This document shows positions 51,218 through 59,947 of a DNA stretch of 64,000 bases, piece by piece; within the stretch, counting starts at the first letter, position 1; every line of letters starts with the position of its first letter. Below the pieces are notes generated by a model. That model was not told the origin of the DNA. It worked only from the letters and a program-made list of their open reading frames with translations, and did no database searches. The translations under genes and the position numbers were made by a program. This stretch comes from an uncultured Desulfobacterales bacterium (GTDB lineage: Bacteria > Desulfobacterota > Desulfobacteria > Desulfobacterales > SpSt-501): positions 62,001 to 126,000 of the forward strand of contig CALIUY010000012.1 of the NCBI GenBank assembly GCA_938048455.1, in the 5' to 3' direction.

Positions 51218-52573
51218 ATGCTGAGAAGCCTTGCCTCGTTTTTCACCCATTTGATGCGCAACTACCTTCCGGACGCCTATCTGTTCGCCATTCTGCTGAC
51301 CTTCCTCTCCGCCATCCTCGCCCTGATCTTCACCGATGCCGGCTTCCTGAAGGTCATCACCACCTGGGGGGATGGGATTTACGGCATCATCGCCTTCGCC
51401 ATGCAGATGGTGCTGATCCTGATCACCGGCCATGCGCTGGCGCTCACGCCTGCGGTGAACAGCGTGCTTGTCGCCATCGCCGGGATCGGCTCCACGCCGG
51501 TGCGGGCGGGGATGATCGTCGCCTTCGTCGGCGGGATCTGCTCCTGGATCAACTGGGGCTTCGGGCTGATCGTGAGCGGGCTGCTCGCCCTCGAGATCGC
51601 CCGCCGCAACCGCGAGGTCGACTTTCCCTACCTGATCGCCGCCGGCTACTCCGGCTTCGTCGTCTGGCACATGGGTCTTTCGGGTTCGATCCCGCTGGTG
51701 TGCGCCACGGCCAAGCACGCCCAGAACTTCATCGAGAAGGCGACCGGGGCCGTGGTCCCGGTCTCCCAGAGCATCTTCACCGCCTTCAACCTCGTGCCGC
51801 TGATCCTGATCGTCCTGACCATGCCGCTCCTCTACGCCTTCATCCACCCCCGGCGCGAAGAGGTGAAGCTCATCCCCCCCGAAAAGCTCAAGGAGGTGGA
51901 GAGCGCGACGGTGCGGGTGCCGCGGCCGGAGAATCCGACCATCGCCCAGCGCATCGACCACAGCGTCATCATCAACCTCATCTTCGGGATTCTGGGCCTG
52001 ATCTACCTCTACCGCCATTTCAGCGCCAAGGGCTTCGATCTCAACCTGAACATCGTGATTTTCATCTTTTTCATTTGCGGGGTGCTGCTCCACGGCAAGC
52101 CCGTGAACTACATTAACGCCATCTCGATCGCGATCCGCGGCGCGGGGGGGATCGCCCTGCAATTCCCGCTCTACGGCGGCATCCAAGGGATCATGGTCGG
52201 GACCGGACTCGCCAAGGTCATCGCCGGCTGGTTCGTCGCCGTCTCCACGGCCGGAACGTTTTACATGCTCCAATTCTGGGCCGCCGGGATCATCAACCTG
52301 TTCGTGCCCTCCGGCGGCGGGCAATGGGCCGTGCAGGGTCCGATCACCATCGAGGCGGCGAAGACCATGGGAATCGACATGGTGCGTTCGGCCATGTCCG
52401 TCGCCTGGGGCGATCAGTGGACCAACATGATCCAGCCCTTCTGGGCGCTGCCGTTGCTCGGTCTGGCGGGGCTTTCGGCCCGGGACGTCATGGGCTACAC
52501 CACCATGGCGCTCCTGTGGAGCGGACTGATCATGACCGTCTGCGCCCTGCTCATGGGATACGGGATCCTGTAA
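51218..52573 (+). CDS. atoE: Short-chain fatty acid transporter, AtoE family
   Basis: 451 aa with about ten membrane helices; AGGAAGGAGGGATCCCC precedes ATG 51218. FFTHLMRNYLPDAYLFAILL, WGDGIYGIIAFAMQMVLILI, TGHALALTPAVNSVL and CSWINWGFGLIVSGLLALEI follow E. coli AtoE closely, and the C-terminal FVPSGGGQWAVQGPI is a conserved family loop. It would take up short-chain fatty acids or acetoacetate. BKACE (22097-22954) releases acetoacetate, but the genes are 28 kb apart and a link is speculative. Confidence 0.93.
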   Translation: MLRSLASFFTHLMRNYLPDAYLFAILLTFLSAILALIFTDAGFLKVITTWGDGIYGIIAFAMQMVLILITGHALALTPAVNSVLVAIAGIGSTPVRAGMIVAFVGGICSWINWGFGLIVSGLLALEIARRNREVDFPYLIAAGYSGFVVWHMGLSGSIPLVCATAKHAQNFIEKATGAVVPVSQSIFTAFNLVPLILIVLTMPLLYAFIHPRREEVKLIPPEKLKEVESATVRVPRPENPTIAQRIDHSVIINLIFGILGLIYLYRHFSAKGFDLNLNIVIFIFFICGVLLHGKPVNYINAISIAIRGAGGIALQFPLYGGIQGIMVGTGLAKVIAGWFVAVSTAGTFYMLQFWAAGIINLFVPSGGGQWAVQGPITIEAAKTMGIDMVRSAMSVAWGDQWTNMIQPFWALPLLGLAGLSARDVMGYTTMALLWSGLIMTVCALLMGYGIL

Positions 52574-52600
52574 ACGGATTTCCGGAAAAAGAAGAAGGAC

Positions 52601-52630
52601 TTGACGACGCAGGGAAAGCCGCACTAAAGA
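52601..52630 (+). promoter_or_regulatory. Promoter of the symporter leader
   Basis: TTGACG (52601-52606) and TAAAGA (52625-52630) are separated by 18 bp in the gap between atoE and the sodium:solute symporter. Transcription would begin near 52637. Confidence 0.5.
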
Positions 52631-52639
52631 AAGGCCCGC

Positions 52640-52656
52640 GCCGGAGGCACTCCGGC
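52640..52656 (+). promoter_or_regulatory. Leader stem-loop before the symporter
   Basis: GCCGGAG (52640-52646) pairs perfectly with CTCCGGC (52650-52656) around GCA. Three further base pairs extend it past one bulged base. It would lie at the 5' end of the leader RNA, in the same position as the first hairpin of the cold-shock leader. Confidence 0.5.
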
Positions 52657-52689
52657 CGCGTTCTTCGTCAACAGGGTCATGTCAGGCGA

Positions 52690-52725
52690 ACGCCATCCCG
52701 ACCCGGGTCGGGATGGCGTTTTTTT
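52690..52725 (+). terminator. Intrinsic terminator before the symporter gene
   Basis: ACGCCATCCCGACCC (52690-52704) and GGGTCGGGATGGCGT (52705-52719) are a perfect 15-bp inverted repeat with no spacer, followed by T residues to 52725. It could end atoE transcripts, end a small RNA of about 90 nt from the promoter at 52601, or act as an attenuator for the symporter that starts 30 nt later. Confidence 0.85.
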
Positions 52726-52754
52726 GTCGGGTGCGGTTTTCGGGGAGGGCGGGC

Positions 52755-54479
52755 ATGGAGACGAAACTTCTCGTGTTGGGGGGCTATGCGCTCGCCGTGC
52801 TCGCGATCGGTTGGCTGGCGCGCACGCGCCTGGGGGCGACGCCGGCCTCCTATTTTCTCGCCGACCGCCGGTTGGGCGGATGGGTGCTGCTCGCCACCAT
52901 GGCGGCGACGAATTTCTCGGCCTTTACGGTCTTCGGGGTTTCGGGGGCGGGCTACCGCGACGGCTGGTCCTTTTTCCCGATCATGGGCTTCGGGACCGGC
53001 TTCATGGCCCTTTCGTTCTGGGTGATCGGCCGCCGCGCCTGGAGCATCGGCCGGGCGAAAGGACTGATCACCCCCGCCGAGCTCGTGGGGCACCTTTACG
53101 CCAGCCCGGCCCTTGCCATGCTCTTCAGCCTGGCGATGATCGTCTTCACCCTGCCCTACATTGCGCTCCAGCCGCTGGCGGCGGGTTACGCCCTCGAGGA
53201 ACTCCTCGGCATCCCGGCCTTCACCGGCGCGGGGATCGTCACCGCGCTTGTGGTCCTCTATACCCTGCGGGGGGGGCTGCGGGCCGTCGCCTGGACCGAT
53301 CTCTTTCAGGGGGTCCTCTTCTTCGGGCTGCTCGTTGCCGCCGTTTTCGTGGCCGCATCCCCTCACGGGGGCTTCGCCGCCGCCAGCCGGGAGGTCCTCG
53401 CGCGTCACCCCGAGCTCTTTGGCCGCCCCGGGGCCCAAGGCTTTTATCTGCCGGGGATCTGGTTCAGCTATCTCGCGCTCTGGTTTTTTTGCGACCCCAT
53501 GTTCCCCCAGCTCTTTCAGCGCTTCTTCGCCGCGCGCGATGAGCGGGCGATCGGCCGCATGATGGTCGCCTATCCCCTCCTCTGCACGGGGCTCTTCGCC
53601 GCTCCGGTGGCCGTGGGGGTCCTGGGACACCTCTCCTTCCCGGATCTCACCGGGAAGCAGGCGGACCGGATTCTGCCGCTGGTGCTTTCAGCGGCGGCGG
53701 GCGATCTCTTCGCCGCGCTCGTGGTCGCCGCCGGGCTCGCCGCCCTCATGTCCACCCTGGATTCGCAGCTGTTGACCTTGAGCTCGCTCTTCTCCCGCGA
53801 TCTGCTGCCGCGCCTGTGGCCGGGGAAAACGGGGGGGGCGCTTCCGGGCCGGCTCTTCGTCGTCGGCCTGGCGCTCGCCGGATGGGCCCTTTCCTGCAAG
53901 CCGCCGGCGACCATTCTGGAGATCGCCACCGCCTCCTTCACCGGTCTGGCCGTGCTGTTCCCGACGGTTTTCTTCGGCCTCTACGTTCGCCGGCCCTCCG
54001 CGGGCGCGGCGACGGCCTCGATCCTCACCGGGGAGGCGGCGCTGCTGGTGTTCCAGGCGCGCTGGCTCGACCCCGGTCCGGTGCTGCCGGTCGTCTGGGT
54101 GATGGCGCTCTCTTTCGCCGCCTACGGAGGGGTGTGGGCAATGAAAGGGCTTCGCCGCCGGCGGGCGGCGTGGGGAATTCCTCCTTGGCTCAGAACCCCT
54201 TGGGTGCCGGTGCAGCTGGCGATCTTCGTGCTCGCCCACGATTTTTGGGCCTGGGGCGAGGTCGGGCCGCTTGTGGGAGGGGTCCCGGCCTGGGCGGCGT
54301 ATTTCGCCGGGCTTTCGATGTTGCAGACGGCCGCCATGGGCGCCATGGTGCACGGCCGGAAAAAAGACGTCCCGACGCTTCAGGAAAGAAGCCCGGCTTG
54401 GCGCAGAATGTTTTCGATCGCCGCGCGCGCTTCGGGGCCCGAAGGAAGCAGCGGCGGCCGGGGCTCGCCGCCGAAATAA
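52755..54479 (+). CDS. Sodium:solute symporter family protein
   Basis: 574 aa from ATG 52755, with GGGGAGGG upstream. About 13 hydrophobic helices in the SSS pattern: LGGYALAVLAIGWLA, SYFLADRRLGGWVLLATMAA, TNFSAFTVFGVSGAGYRDGW, LYTLRGGLRAVAWTDLFQGV (the SSS signature) and GLAALMSTLDSQLLTLSSLF. It co-transports sodium and an unknown organic solute. Its last 100 nt overlap the end of the convergent DapA-like gene, so its C-terminal tail (about 33 residues, polar) is coded opposite that gene. A leader with a terminator lies upstream. Confidence 0.9.
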   Translation: METKLLVLGGYALAVLAIGWLARTRLGATPASYFLADRRLGGWVLLATMAATNFSAFTVFGVSGAGYRDGWSFFPIMGFGTGFMALSFWVIGRRAWSIGRAKGLITPAELVGHLYASPALAMLFSLAMIVFTLPYIALQPLAAGYALEELLGIPAFTGAGIVTALVVLYTLRGGLRAVAWTDLFQGVLFFGLLVAAVFVAASPHGGFAAASREVLARHPELFGRPGAQGFYLPGIWFSYLALWFFCDPMFPQLFQRFFAARDERAIGRMMVAYPLLCTGLFAAPVAVGVLGHLSFPDLTGKQADRILPLVLSAAAGDLFAALVVAAGLAALMSTLDSQLLTLSSLFSRDLLPRLWPGKTGGALPGRLFVVGLALAGWALSCKPPATILEIATASFTGLAVLFPTVFFGLYVRRPSAGAATASILTGEAALLVFQARWLDPGPVLPVVWVMALSFAAYGGVWAMKGLRRRRAAWGIPPWLRTPWVPVQLAIFVLAHDFWAWGEVGPLVGGVPAWAAYFAGLSMLQTAAMGAMVHGRKKDVPTLQERSPAWRRMFSIAARASGPEGSSGGRGSPPK

Positions 54480-55276
54480 CCCCGCAGGTCGAGGGCGGTC
54501 TTCAGCCCGGGGACCCCGTAGGTCGCCGTAACCGCGGTGTTCACGGGGAGCATCCGCAGCTGGAGCCGGCGCGCCTCCTCCCATTCGCCCCGGGCGGCGT
54601 GCCGGGCGATGGCGACGCAGGCCTCGGGGGCGACGTTCGCCAGGGCGACGATGCCGCCCGCAGCCCCCAGGCCGAGGGCGCCGAAGAGCGCCCCGGCCGT
54701 CCCCACGAGCACGGCGAAGTGTTTGCGGTCCACCCGGGCGATCAGCTCGCCGAGGGCCGCCACGTTGCCGTTGCTGTCTTTGATGCCGATGATCCGCGGG
54801 TGTTCGGCCAGGCGGGCGGCCAGGCGCACGCTGACGGAGAGATGCGTGAACTTGGTCACGTTGTAGACGAGGATCGGGATGTCGCTCGCGTCGGCGACCG
54901 CCGTGAAGTGGCGGAAGAGCGCCTCTTCGGTCATCTGCGGGCCGTAGTAGAAGGGAGTGACGACGAGGGCGGCGTGGGCGCCCAGCCGGGCGCAGGCGTT
55001 CGTCAACCGGATCGTCTGTGCCGTGGACTCGCAGCCGGTTCCGGCGATGACCGCCATGCCCGGGGCGGCGGCCTCGACGACGGTCCGCACCACGGCGAGC
55101 TTTTCCTCGTCGTCGAGAAAGACCGACTCACCGTTCGATCCGAAGGCGACGTAGCCCCGCAGCCCGGTGGCGTTCCAGCGCGCGATGTTCTGCGCGAGCC
55201 GCTCGAGGGCAAGCTTTCCGTTTTCGAAGGGGGTGGGAACGGGGGGAAAGATCCCCTGCAGATCGGCGGCGTTCAT
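54380..55276 (-). CDS. DapA family aldolase/lyase
   Basis: 298 aa, ATG 55276 overlapping the previous stop as ATGA, with GGGAGGG upstream. The (beta/alpha)8 aldolase features are FPPVPTPFENGKL, GSNGESVFLDDEEK, PFYYGPQMTEEALFRHF, LVYNVTKFTHL with the conserved Tyr and IIGIKDSNGN with the Schiff-base Lys. The family includes dihydrodipicolinate synthase, N-acetylneuraminate lyase and 4-hydroxy-2-oxoglutarate aldolase, the last of which yields pyruvate and glyoxylate. In an operon with glycolate oxidase and a glyoxylate-type aminotransferase, the last activity is attractive, but this is inference. Last gene of the five-gene operon. Confidence 0.88.
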   Translation of the reverse strand: MNAADLQGIFPPVPTPFENGKLALERLAQNIARWNATGLRGYVAFGSNGESVFLDDEEKLAVVRTVVEAAAPGMAVIAGTGCESTAQTIRLTNACARLGAHAALVVTPFYYGPQMTEEALFRHFTAVADASDIPILVYNVTKFTHLSVSVRLAARLAEHPRIIGIKDSNGNVAALGELIARVDRKHFAVLVGTAGALFGALGLGAAGGIVALANVAPEACVAIARHAARGEWEEARRLQLRMLPVNTAVTATYGVPGLKTALDLRGYFGGEPRPPLLPSGPEARAAIENILRQAGLLS

Positions 55277-56067
55277 GAGGCCCTCCCCCGATGCCCGTCT
55301 TCGTTTTCTGCGGCGACGGGGTTTCTCAGGCAGCCGATACCCTCGATTTCGACCTCGACCAGATCGCCCGGGCGGATCGCCCCCGTGGTCCCCGGGGTCC
55401 CGGTGAAGATCACGTCTCCCGGCAGCAGGGTGACCGCGCCACTGGCGTGGCTGACGATCGCGGCGGGGTCGAAGATCAGATCGCTTAGGCTCTGGGATTG
55501 CTGCACCGTGCCGTTGATCCGTGTCTGCAGGCGGCTTGTGCGCCAATCGAGGCCGACCGCGATCGCCGGCCCCAGCGGCGCAAAAGTGTCCGCCCCTTTG
55601 GCGCGCCACCACTGGAGGTCGCCCCGTTGCCATTCGCGCTCGCTCACGTCATTGCCGCAGGTATAGCCGAAGATGCACGCCTCGGCCTCCGCAGGCGTCA
55701 CCCCCTTGGCCCGGCGGCCGATGACCAGGACGAGCTCCCCCTCGCTGTGCACGGTTTTCGCGTCCGCCGGGATGCGGATCGCCTCTCCGGGGTCAAGCAG
55801 CGCCGAGACCGGTTTCCAGAAGAGCTCCGGCTTTTGCGGCATCGGTCGGTTGCCCACATGGCTGCGAAAATTCAAACCCACGGCGAGGATTTTCGTCGGC
55901 ACACAGGGAGAGAGCAGTTGCACTTCCTCCAGCCGCAACACCTCGCCGGTCTTGCCGCCGTCTTCGAAGACGTCGCCGTGGATGGGGTAGACGAGCCCCT
56001 CCTCCAGGATCGCGCACCCGATCCGTCCTTCGAAGCGATAGCGGACATACCGTCGAATCGTGGCCAT
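55273..56067 (-). CDS. Fumarylacetoacetate hydrolase family protein
   Basis: 264 aa; AAGGAGG precedes ATG 56067. The FAH fold is recognisable from KILAVGLNFRSHVGNRPMPQ, PELFWKPVSALL, VHSEGELVLVIGRRAKGV (metal Glu pair), GYTCGNDVSEREWQ and LLPGDVIFTGTPGTTG. Known members hydrolyse acylpyruvates or decarboxylate oxaloacetate, using Mg. Here it lies between glcF and the DapA-like gene (45-nt gap and 4-nt overlap), so it may work on a 2-oxo acid in the same pathway. Substrate unknown. Confidence 0.92.
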   Translation of the reverse strand: MATIRRYVRYRFEGRIGCAILEEGLVYPIHGDVFEDGGKTGEVLRLEEVQLLSPCVPTKILAVGLNFRSHVGNRPMPQKPELFWKPVSALLDPGEAIRIPADAKTVHSEGELVLVIGRRAKGVTPAEAEACIFGYTCGNDVSEREWQRGDLQWWRAKGADTFAPLGPAIAVGLDWRTSRLQTRINGTVQQSQSLSDLIFDPAAIVSHASGAVTLLPGDVIFTGTPGTTGAIRPGDLVEVEIEGIGCLRNPVAAENEDGHRGRAS

Positions 56068-56111
56068 GCTGTCCTCCTTTCGGAAACGGCCGAAGGCCGT
56101 GATTTCAAAAC

Positions 56112-57368
56112 TCAGCCCGACGACCCCGGCCGCGTGAGCTGCACGAGGTGCCGCACCTCGACCGCAAGCCCGGCACGCCGCACGCCGTGGGCGAGCTGGA
56201 TCATGCAGGCCGGGCAGGTCGTGACGAGCAAATCGGCGCCGGTGCGCTTGAGGTTTTCCATTTTGCGCTCGAGCACGCGCATCGCGAGATCGTAGTGAGA
56301 CAGCGCGTAGGACCCCGCCCCGCCGCAGCAGGCGTCGGCCTCGGGCAGCTCGACGAACTCGGCCCCGGGGATGCGGCCGAGGAGCTCCCGCGGCTCGCGC
56401 CGGACACCCAAGCCGCGTGCGGCGTGGCAGGGATCGTGGAAGGTGATCCGCCGTCCGCGCAGATCTTCGGCCGGCGTCGATCCCTCCGCATGCATCCAGG
56501 GGGCGAGATCGAGGATTTTCGCCGCGACACCTCGGGCCTGCCCGTGCCGGGGATCGGTCGGGGGAAACAGACGGGAGGCGCTTCGCAAAAAGGAGGCACA
56601 GCTTGAGCAGTCGGTGACGATCTCTTCGACGGAGGGATCGTTCAGCAGCGTGAGGTTTGCGGCGGCAAGCCTCCGCGCGGCGGCGAGATCGCCCGCGGAC
56701 CATGCCGGAAGGCCGCAGCAGTTGTTTTCGAGGACGAGAACCCGGCGCCGCCTTTCGCGCAGGAGCGCAAAGCTCGCGCGGCCGACCCCGGGGTGCAGCA
56801 GATCGACCCCGCAGCCGACGAAATAGGCGACCGTCCCCGTTCTTCCCGCGCCCGCGTAAACGCCGGGGGCGACCTCCTCGCGGAAAGCGCGCCGCGGAAG
56901 CGCGGGCAGAATCTCCTCGGCCCGGGCCAGATTGCGGCCGAAGGCCCGCAGAAGCCCCAACGCGGCGGCCAGCCGGCTCAGCCCGGTCCGTTTGCCGATC
57001 GCCGCCGCCCGCGCGGCGCGTTGCAGACGCCGCGGGTCGGGCAGCAGTCGGTCGAAGAGCAGCCGGTGGGCGGCCTTGCGCCCCACGCGCGTGAGGTAGG
57101 CCGATCGCGCCCGGATCAGAAGCTCCGCGGTGGGCACGGCCGGAAAACAGGCCGCCGTGCAAGCCCCGCAGAGCAGGCAGTCGAAGAGCGGACCCTCGAG
57201 ACCGGCATCCCAGGCGATCCGCTCCTCGATCAGGGCCCGCAGCAGGGCGATCCTTCCGCGGGCGACCCCCGCCTCGCTTCCAGTCGCCCGAAAGACGGGG
57301 CAGGCCGCTTGGCAGAAGCCGCAGCGGTTGCAACGGGCGATCTCGTCGTAATCGGCCTTGAGGTTCAC
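56112..57368 (-). CDS. glcF: Glycolate oxidase iron-sulfur subunit
   Basis: 418 aa from GTG 57368, overlapping the preceding stop as GTGA. Two 4Fe-4S motifs: CNRCGFCQAACP (residues about 13-24) and CLLCGACTAACFP. Two CCG domains with NNCCGLPAW, TDCSSCASF, DPCHAARGLG and ADACCGGAGSY bind further clusters. This is the GlcF layout; relatives are heterodisulfide-reductase-like electron-transfer subunits. It would accept electrons from the fused GlcD-GlcE protein encoded immediately upstream and pass them to the quinone pool. Confidence 0.93.
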   Translation of the reverse strand: MNLKADYDEIARCNRCGFCQAACPVFRATGSEAGVARGRIALLRALIEERIAWDAGLEGPLFDCLLCGACTAACFPAVPTAELLIRARSAYLTRVGRKAAHRLLFDRLLPDPRRLQRAARAAAIGKRTGLSRLAAALGLLRAFGRNLARAEEILPALPRRAFREEVAPGVYAGAGRTGTVAYFVGCGVDLLHPGVGRASFALLRERRRRVLVLENNCCGLPAWSAGDLAAARRLAAANLTLLNDPSVEEIVTDCSSCASFLRSASRLFPPTDPRHGQARGVAAKILDLAPWMHAEGSTPAEDLRGRRITFHDPCHAARGLGVRREPRELLGRIPGAEFVELPEADACCGGAGSYALSHYDLAMRVLERKMENLKRTGADLLVTTCPACMIQLAHGVRRAGLAVEVRHLVQLTRPGSSG

Positions 57369-59947
57369 GGGTCGCAAGCGGTCTGCGGCGGATGGGCGGC
57401 GAAGATGCCGCGGGGGTCGAAGGCGGCGCGGAGGCGCATAAAGAGGGGATCCTCCGCCATCTCCGGGAAGGCGCGGCCGTCGGGAGGCAAAAACGACGCG
57501 GGGGCTTTTTCGAGGAGGAGATGGCCGCCGCGGGCGGAAATCTCGCCGCGGAGTTTTCGCCAAACGCCGGGCTCCAGGGTTTCCAGCCCCGCCGCGATCC
57601 GTCCGCCGGCGAAGTCCACCCACAGGGGGGCCGTGGGGAATCCGTCGAGGACGCTGCGGGCGGCGGCGGAGGCCTGCTCCGGAGGGACGCCGATGCGCAA
57701 AAGACCGGGCCGGGCGGCGATCTCCTCGTAGAGTCGGGGAAAGGGACCGGCGAGCAGATCGTAGTCGGAGGCCGCGAACCTCACCAGCGCTTCCTCCCGC
57801 GCCCACCGGGCGGCCTCCTCGATTCCGCGGGCGACGGTTTCGGCGAGACCTTCGAAGCCGAGCCACAGACGAAAGCCCGCCTCCGGAGCATGGGCGGCGG
57901 CGGCGATCACGGCCTCGAGGGGCGCGGCGAGGACCCGCCCGGCCAGGCGGGAAAGCGCCGCGAGATCCCCATCGATCACCAGAGCGGCGCAGCGCTCGGG
58001 CCGCGTCGCCGTGCGGAAGGTGAGCCGCGTGATCAGGGCGAGGCTGCCGGCCGATCCGACCAGAAGCCGGGTCAGGTCGTAGCCGGCCACGTTTTTGACC
58101 ACCCGGCCGCCGGCCCGCAGCAATCGTCCCCGGCCGTCCACGAAGCCCAGACCGAGGAGCAGCTCCCGCGGCGAGCCGTAGGCGGTGCGCTCGGGGCCCG
58201 CCGCCGCCGTCGCGGCGATGCCGCCCAGGGTGCGCCGGCCGGGAAGGGGCGGCGGGCGGAGCGGAAGCCACTGGTTGCAGGCGGCGAGCGCCTCTTGGGC
58301 CCGGGAAAGGGAAAGCCCCGCCCCGGCCGTGAAGAATTGGTTTTCCGGGTCGAGCTCCACGACGGCCGTGAGAGCCTCCGTGGCGAGAACCGGCCGCTCG
58401 TCCGGTTCCTCCGCGCCGCGGATGCCCAGAGAGTCGGCTCCACGGATGCGGAGCCGTTCGCCGGCGGCGAAGGCCTGCCGCACGCGTCGGACGAGTGCCT
58501 CCTCCGCGGAAGAGAGGGCGTCCGCCGGGCGTTTCAATCCTGCAGCCTCCTGCGGCGGAGGAAAGAGCTTTCCGGGATTGAGACATCCCGCGGGGTCGAA
58601 AGCTCCTTTCAGGTCGCGCTGCAGGGCAAGCTCCTCCTCGGTGAAGACCAACCGCATCGCCTGGCGCTTTTCGAGGCCGATTCCGTGCTCCCCGGAGATC
58701 GTCCCTCCGAGTTCGACACAGGCTTGGAGGATCGCTTCCCCTGCGCGGTGCACGCGCTCGAGCTGATCGGGGCGGCGCGAATCGAAGAGCAAAAGCGGGT
58801 GCAAATTTCCGTCTCCGGCGTGAAACACGTTGCCGCAGAGGATGTCGTGAGCGCGGGCGATCTCTTCGACGCGGCGCAGGGCCTCGGGCAGGCGGGTGCG
58901 CGGCACGGTGCAGTCGTTGACGAGGTAATTGGGGGCGAGGCGGGCGACGGCGCCGAAAGCGCCGCGGCGGCCTTCCCACAGCCGGGCGCGTTCTTCCTCG
59001 TTTCGCGCTTCGCGGATCTCGCGGACGCCCCGGCGGCGGCAGATTTCGCGAATGCGGCCGGCCTGCCGATCGAGTCCGATCGCCGACCCCTCGATCTCGA
59101 TCAGCAACACCGCCGCGGCATCGCGAGGGAATCCGCAAGGGCGGCTTTCCTCGACCGCCCGCATGACCGGAGCGTCCATCATCTCGAGCGCTGCCGGAAC
59201 GATGCCCGCGGCGATGATTTCGGCCACCGTCTGGGCGGCGGCCTCGACCGAGTCATAGACGGCCAGCCAGGTGCGTACGGCCTCGGGCCGGGGAAGGATG
59301 CGCACGGTGATTTCGGTGACGACGGCGAGGGTGCCCTCGCTTCCGATCAGCAGCCCGCGCAGGTCGGGGCCGGGCGGGTCCGGCGCTACGCCGCCCAGGC
59401 GTCGAAGTTCCCCCTCGGCGGTGACGATCTCCAGCCCGAGCACATGATGAACCGTGACCCCGTATTTCACGCAGCGGGGGCCGCCCGAGTTTTCACCCAC
59501 GTTTCCGCCCAGGGTCGCGACCTTCTGGCTTGCGGGATCCGGGGCGTAGAAGAAGCCGCGCGGGGCGAGCGCCTGCTGCAGTTCCTGGTTGGTCACCCCC
59601 GGCTGGACCACGGCGCAGCGGTTGGGGATGGACACGGCAAGGATGCGGTTCAGGCGGGAGAGGCAGACGACGAGCCCGCCTTCCGAAAGGACCGTTCCCC
59701 CCGAGAGATTGGTCCCGAAGCCGCGGGGGACGAAGGGAACCTCGGCGCGAACGGCGGTGCGCACCACGGCGGCGGTCTGCCGGGCGTCGGCGGGGAAGAC
59801 GACCGCTGCCGGCGCGCCGCGGGAAAGCGAGCCGTCGTAGGCGTAAAGTTCGGAGAACGCCGCCGATTCGGCGACGAAGGGCGCGCCCACGATGCGACGC
59901 AGCTCGCGCAACAGAGGGCGGGGCAGGGGGCGCTCAGGCGGCCGCAT
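57365..59947 (-). CDS. glcD: Fused glycolate oxidase GlcD-GlcE
   Basis: 860 aa. Residues 1-463 are GlcD: FAD-binding PCMH domain (FVPRGFGTNLSGG, GGNVGENSGGPRCVKYG, LLIGSEGTLAVVTEITV), and catalytic C-terminal part with NVFHAGDGNLHPLL and TISGEHGIGLEK. A short linker leads to residues about 484-860, a GlcE-like FAD domain (GRRTLGGIAATAAAGP, KNVAGYDLTRLLVGSAGSLA). GlcD and GlcE are normally separate proteins; here they are one chain with no stop between. It would oxidise glycolate to glyoxylate, or D-lactate or another 2-hydroxy acid, since the family does not separate these safely. The start overlaps the aminotransferase end by 14 nt and the stop overlaps glcF. Confidence 0.92.
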   Translation of the reverse strand: MRPPERPLPRPLLRELRRIVGAPFVAESAAFSELYAYDGSLSRGAPAAVVFPADARQTAAVVRTAVRAEVPFVPRGFGTNLSGGTVLSEGGLVVCLSRLNRILAVSIPNRCAVVQPGVTNQELQQALAPRGFFYAPDPASQKVATLGGNVGENSGGPRCVKYGVTVHHVLGLEIVTAEGELRRLGGVAPDPPGPDLRGLLIGSEGTLAVVTEITVRILPRPEAVRTWLAVYDSVEAAAQTVAEIIAAGIVPAALEMMDAPVMRAVEESRPCGFPRDAAAVLLIEIEGSAIGLDRQAGRIREICRRRGVREIREARNEEERARLWEGRRGAFGAVARLAPNYLVNDCTVPRTRLPEALRRVEEIARAHDILCGNVFHAGDGNLHPLLLFDSRRPDQLERVHRAGEAILQACVELGGTISGEHGIGLEKRQAMRLVFTEEELALQRDLKGAFDPAGCLNPGKLFPPPQEAAGLKRPADALSSAEEALVRRVRQAFAAGERLRIRGADSLGIRGAEEPDERPVLATEALTAVVELDPENQFFTAGAGLSLSRAQEALAACNQWLPLRPPPLPGRRTLGGIAATAAAGPERTAYGSPRELLLGLGFVDGRGRLLRAGGRVVKNVAGYDLTRLLVGSAGSLALITRLTFRTATRPERCAALVIDGDLAALSRLAGRVLAAPLEAVIAAAAHAPEAGFRLWLGFEGLAETVARGIEEAARWAREEALVRFAASDYDLLAGPFPRLYEEIAARPGLLRIGVPPEQASAAARSVLDGFPTAPLWVDFAGGRIAAGLETLEPGVWRKLRGEISARGGHLLLEKAPASFLPPDGRAFPEMAEDPLFMRLRAAFDPRGIFAAHPPQTACDP

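Noticed and set aside
52601-52660. Cyclic-di-GMP (GEMM) riboswitch before the symporter
   Set aside because: GACGCAGGGAAAGCC recalls part of the GEMM core, but the other half of the core, the tetraloop-receptor parts and the correct place after the promoter are missing.
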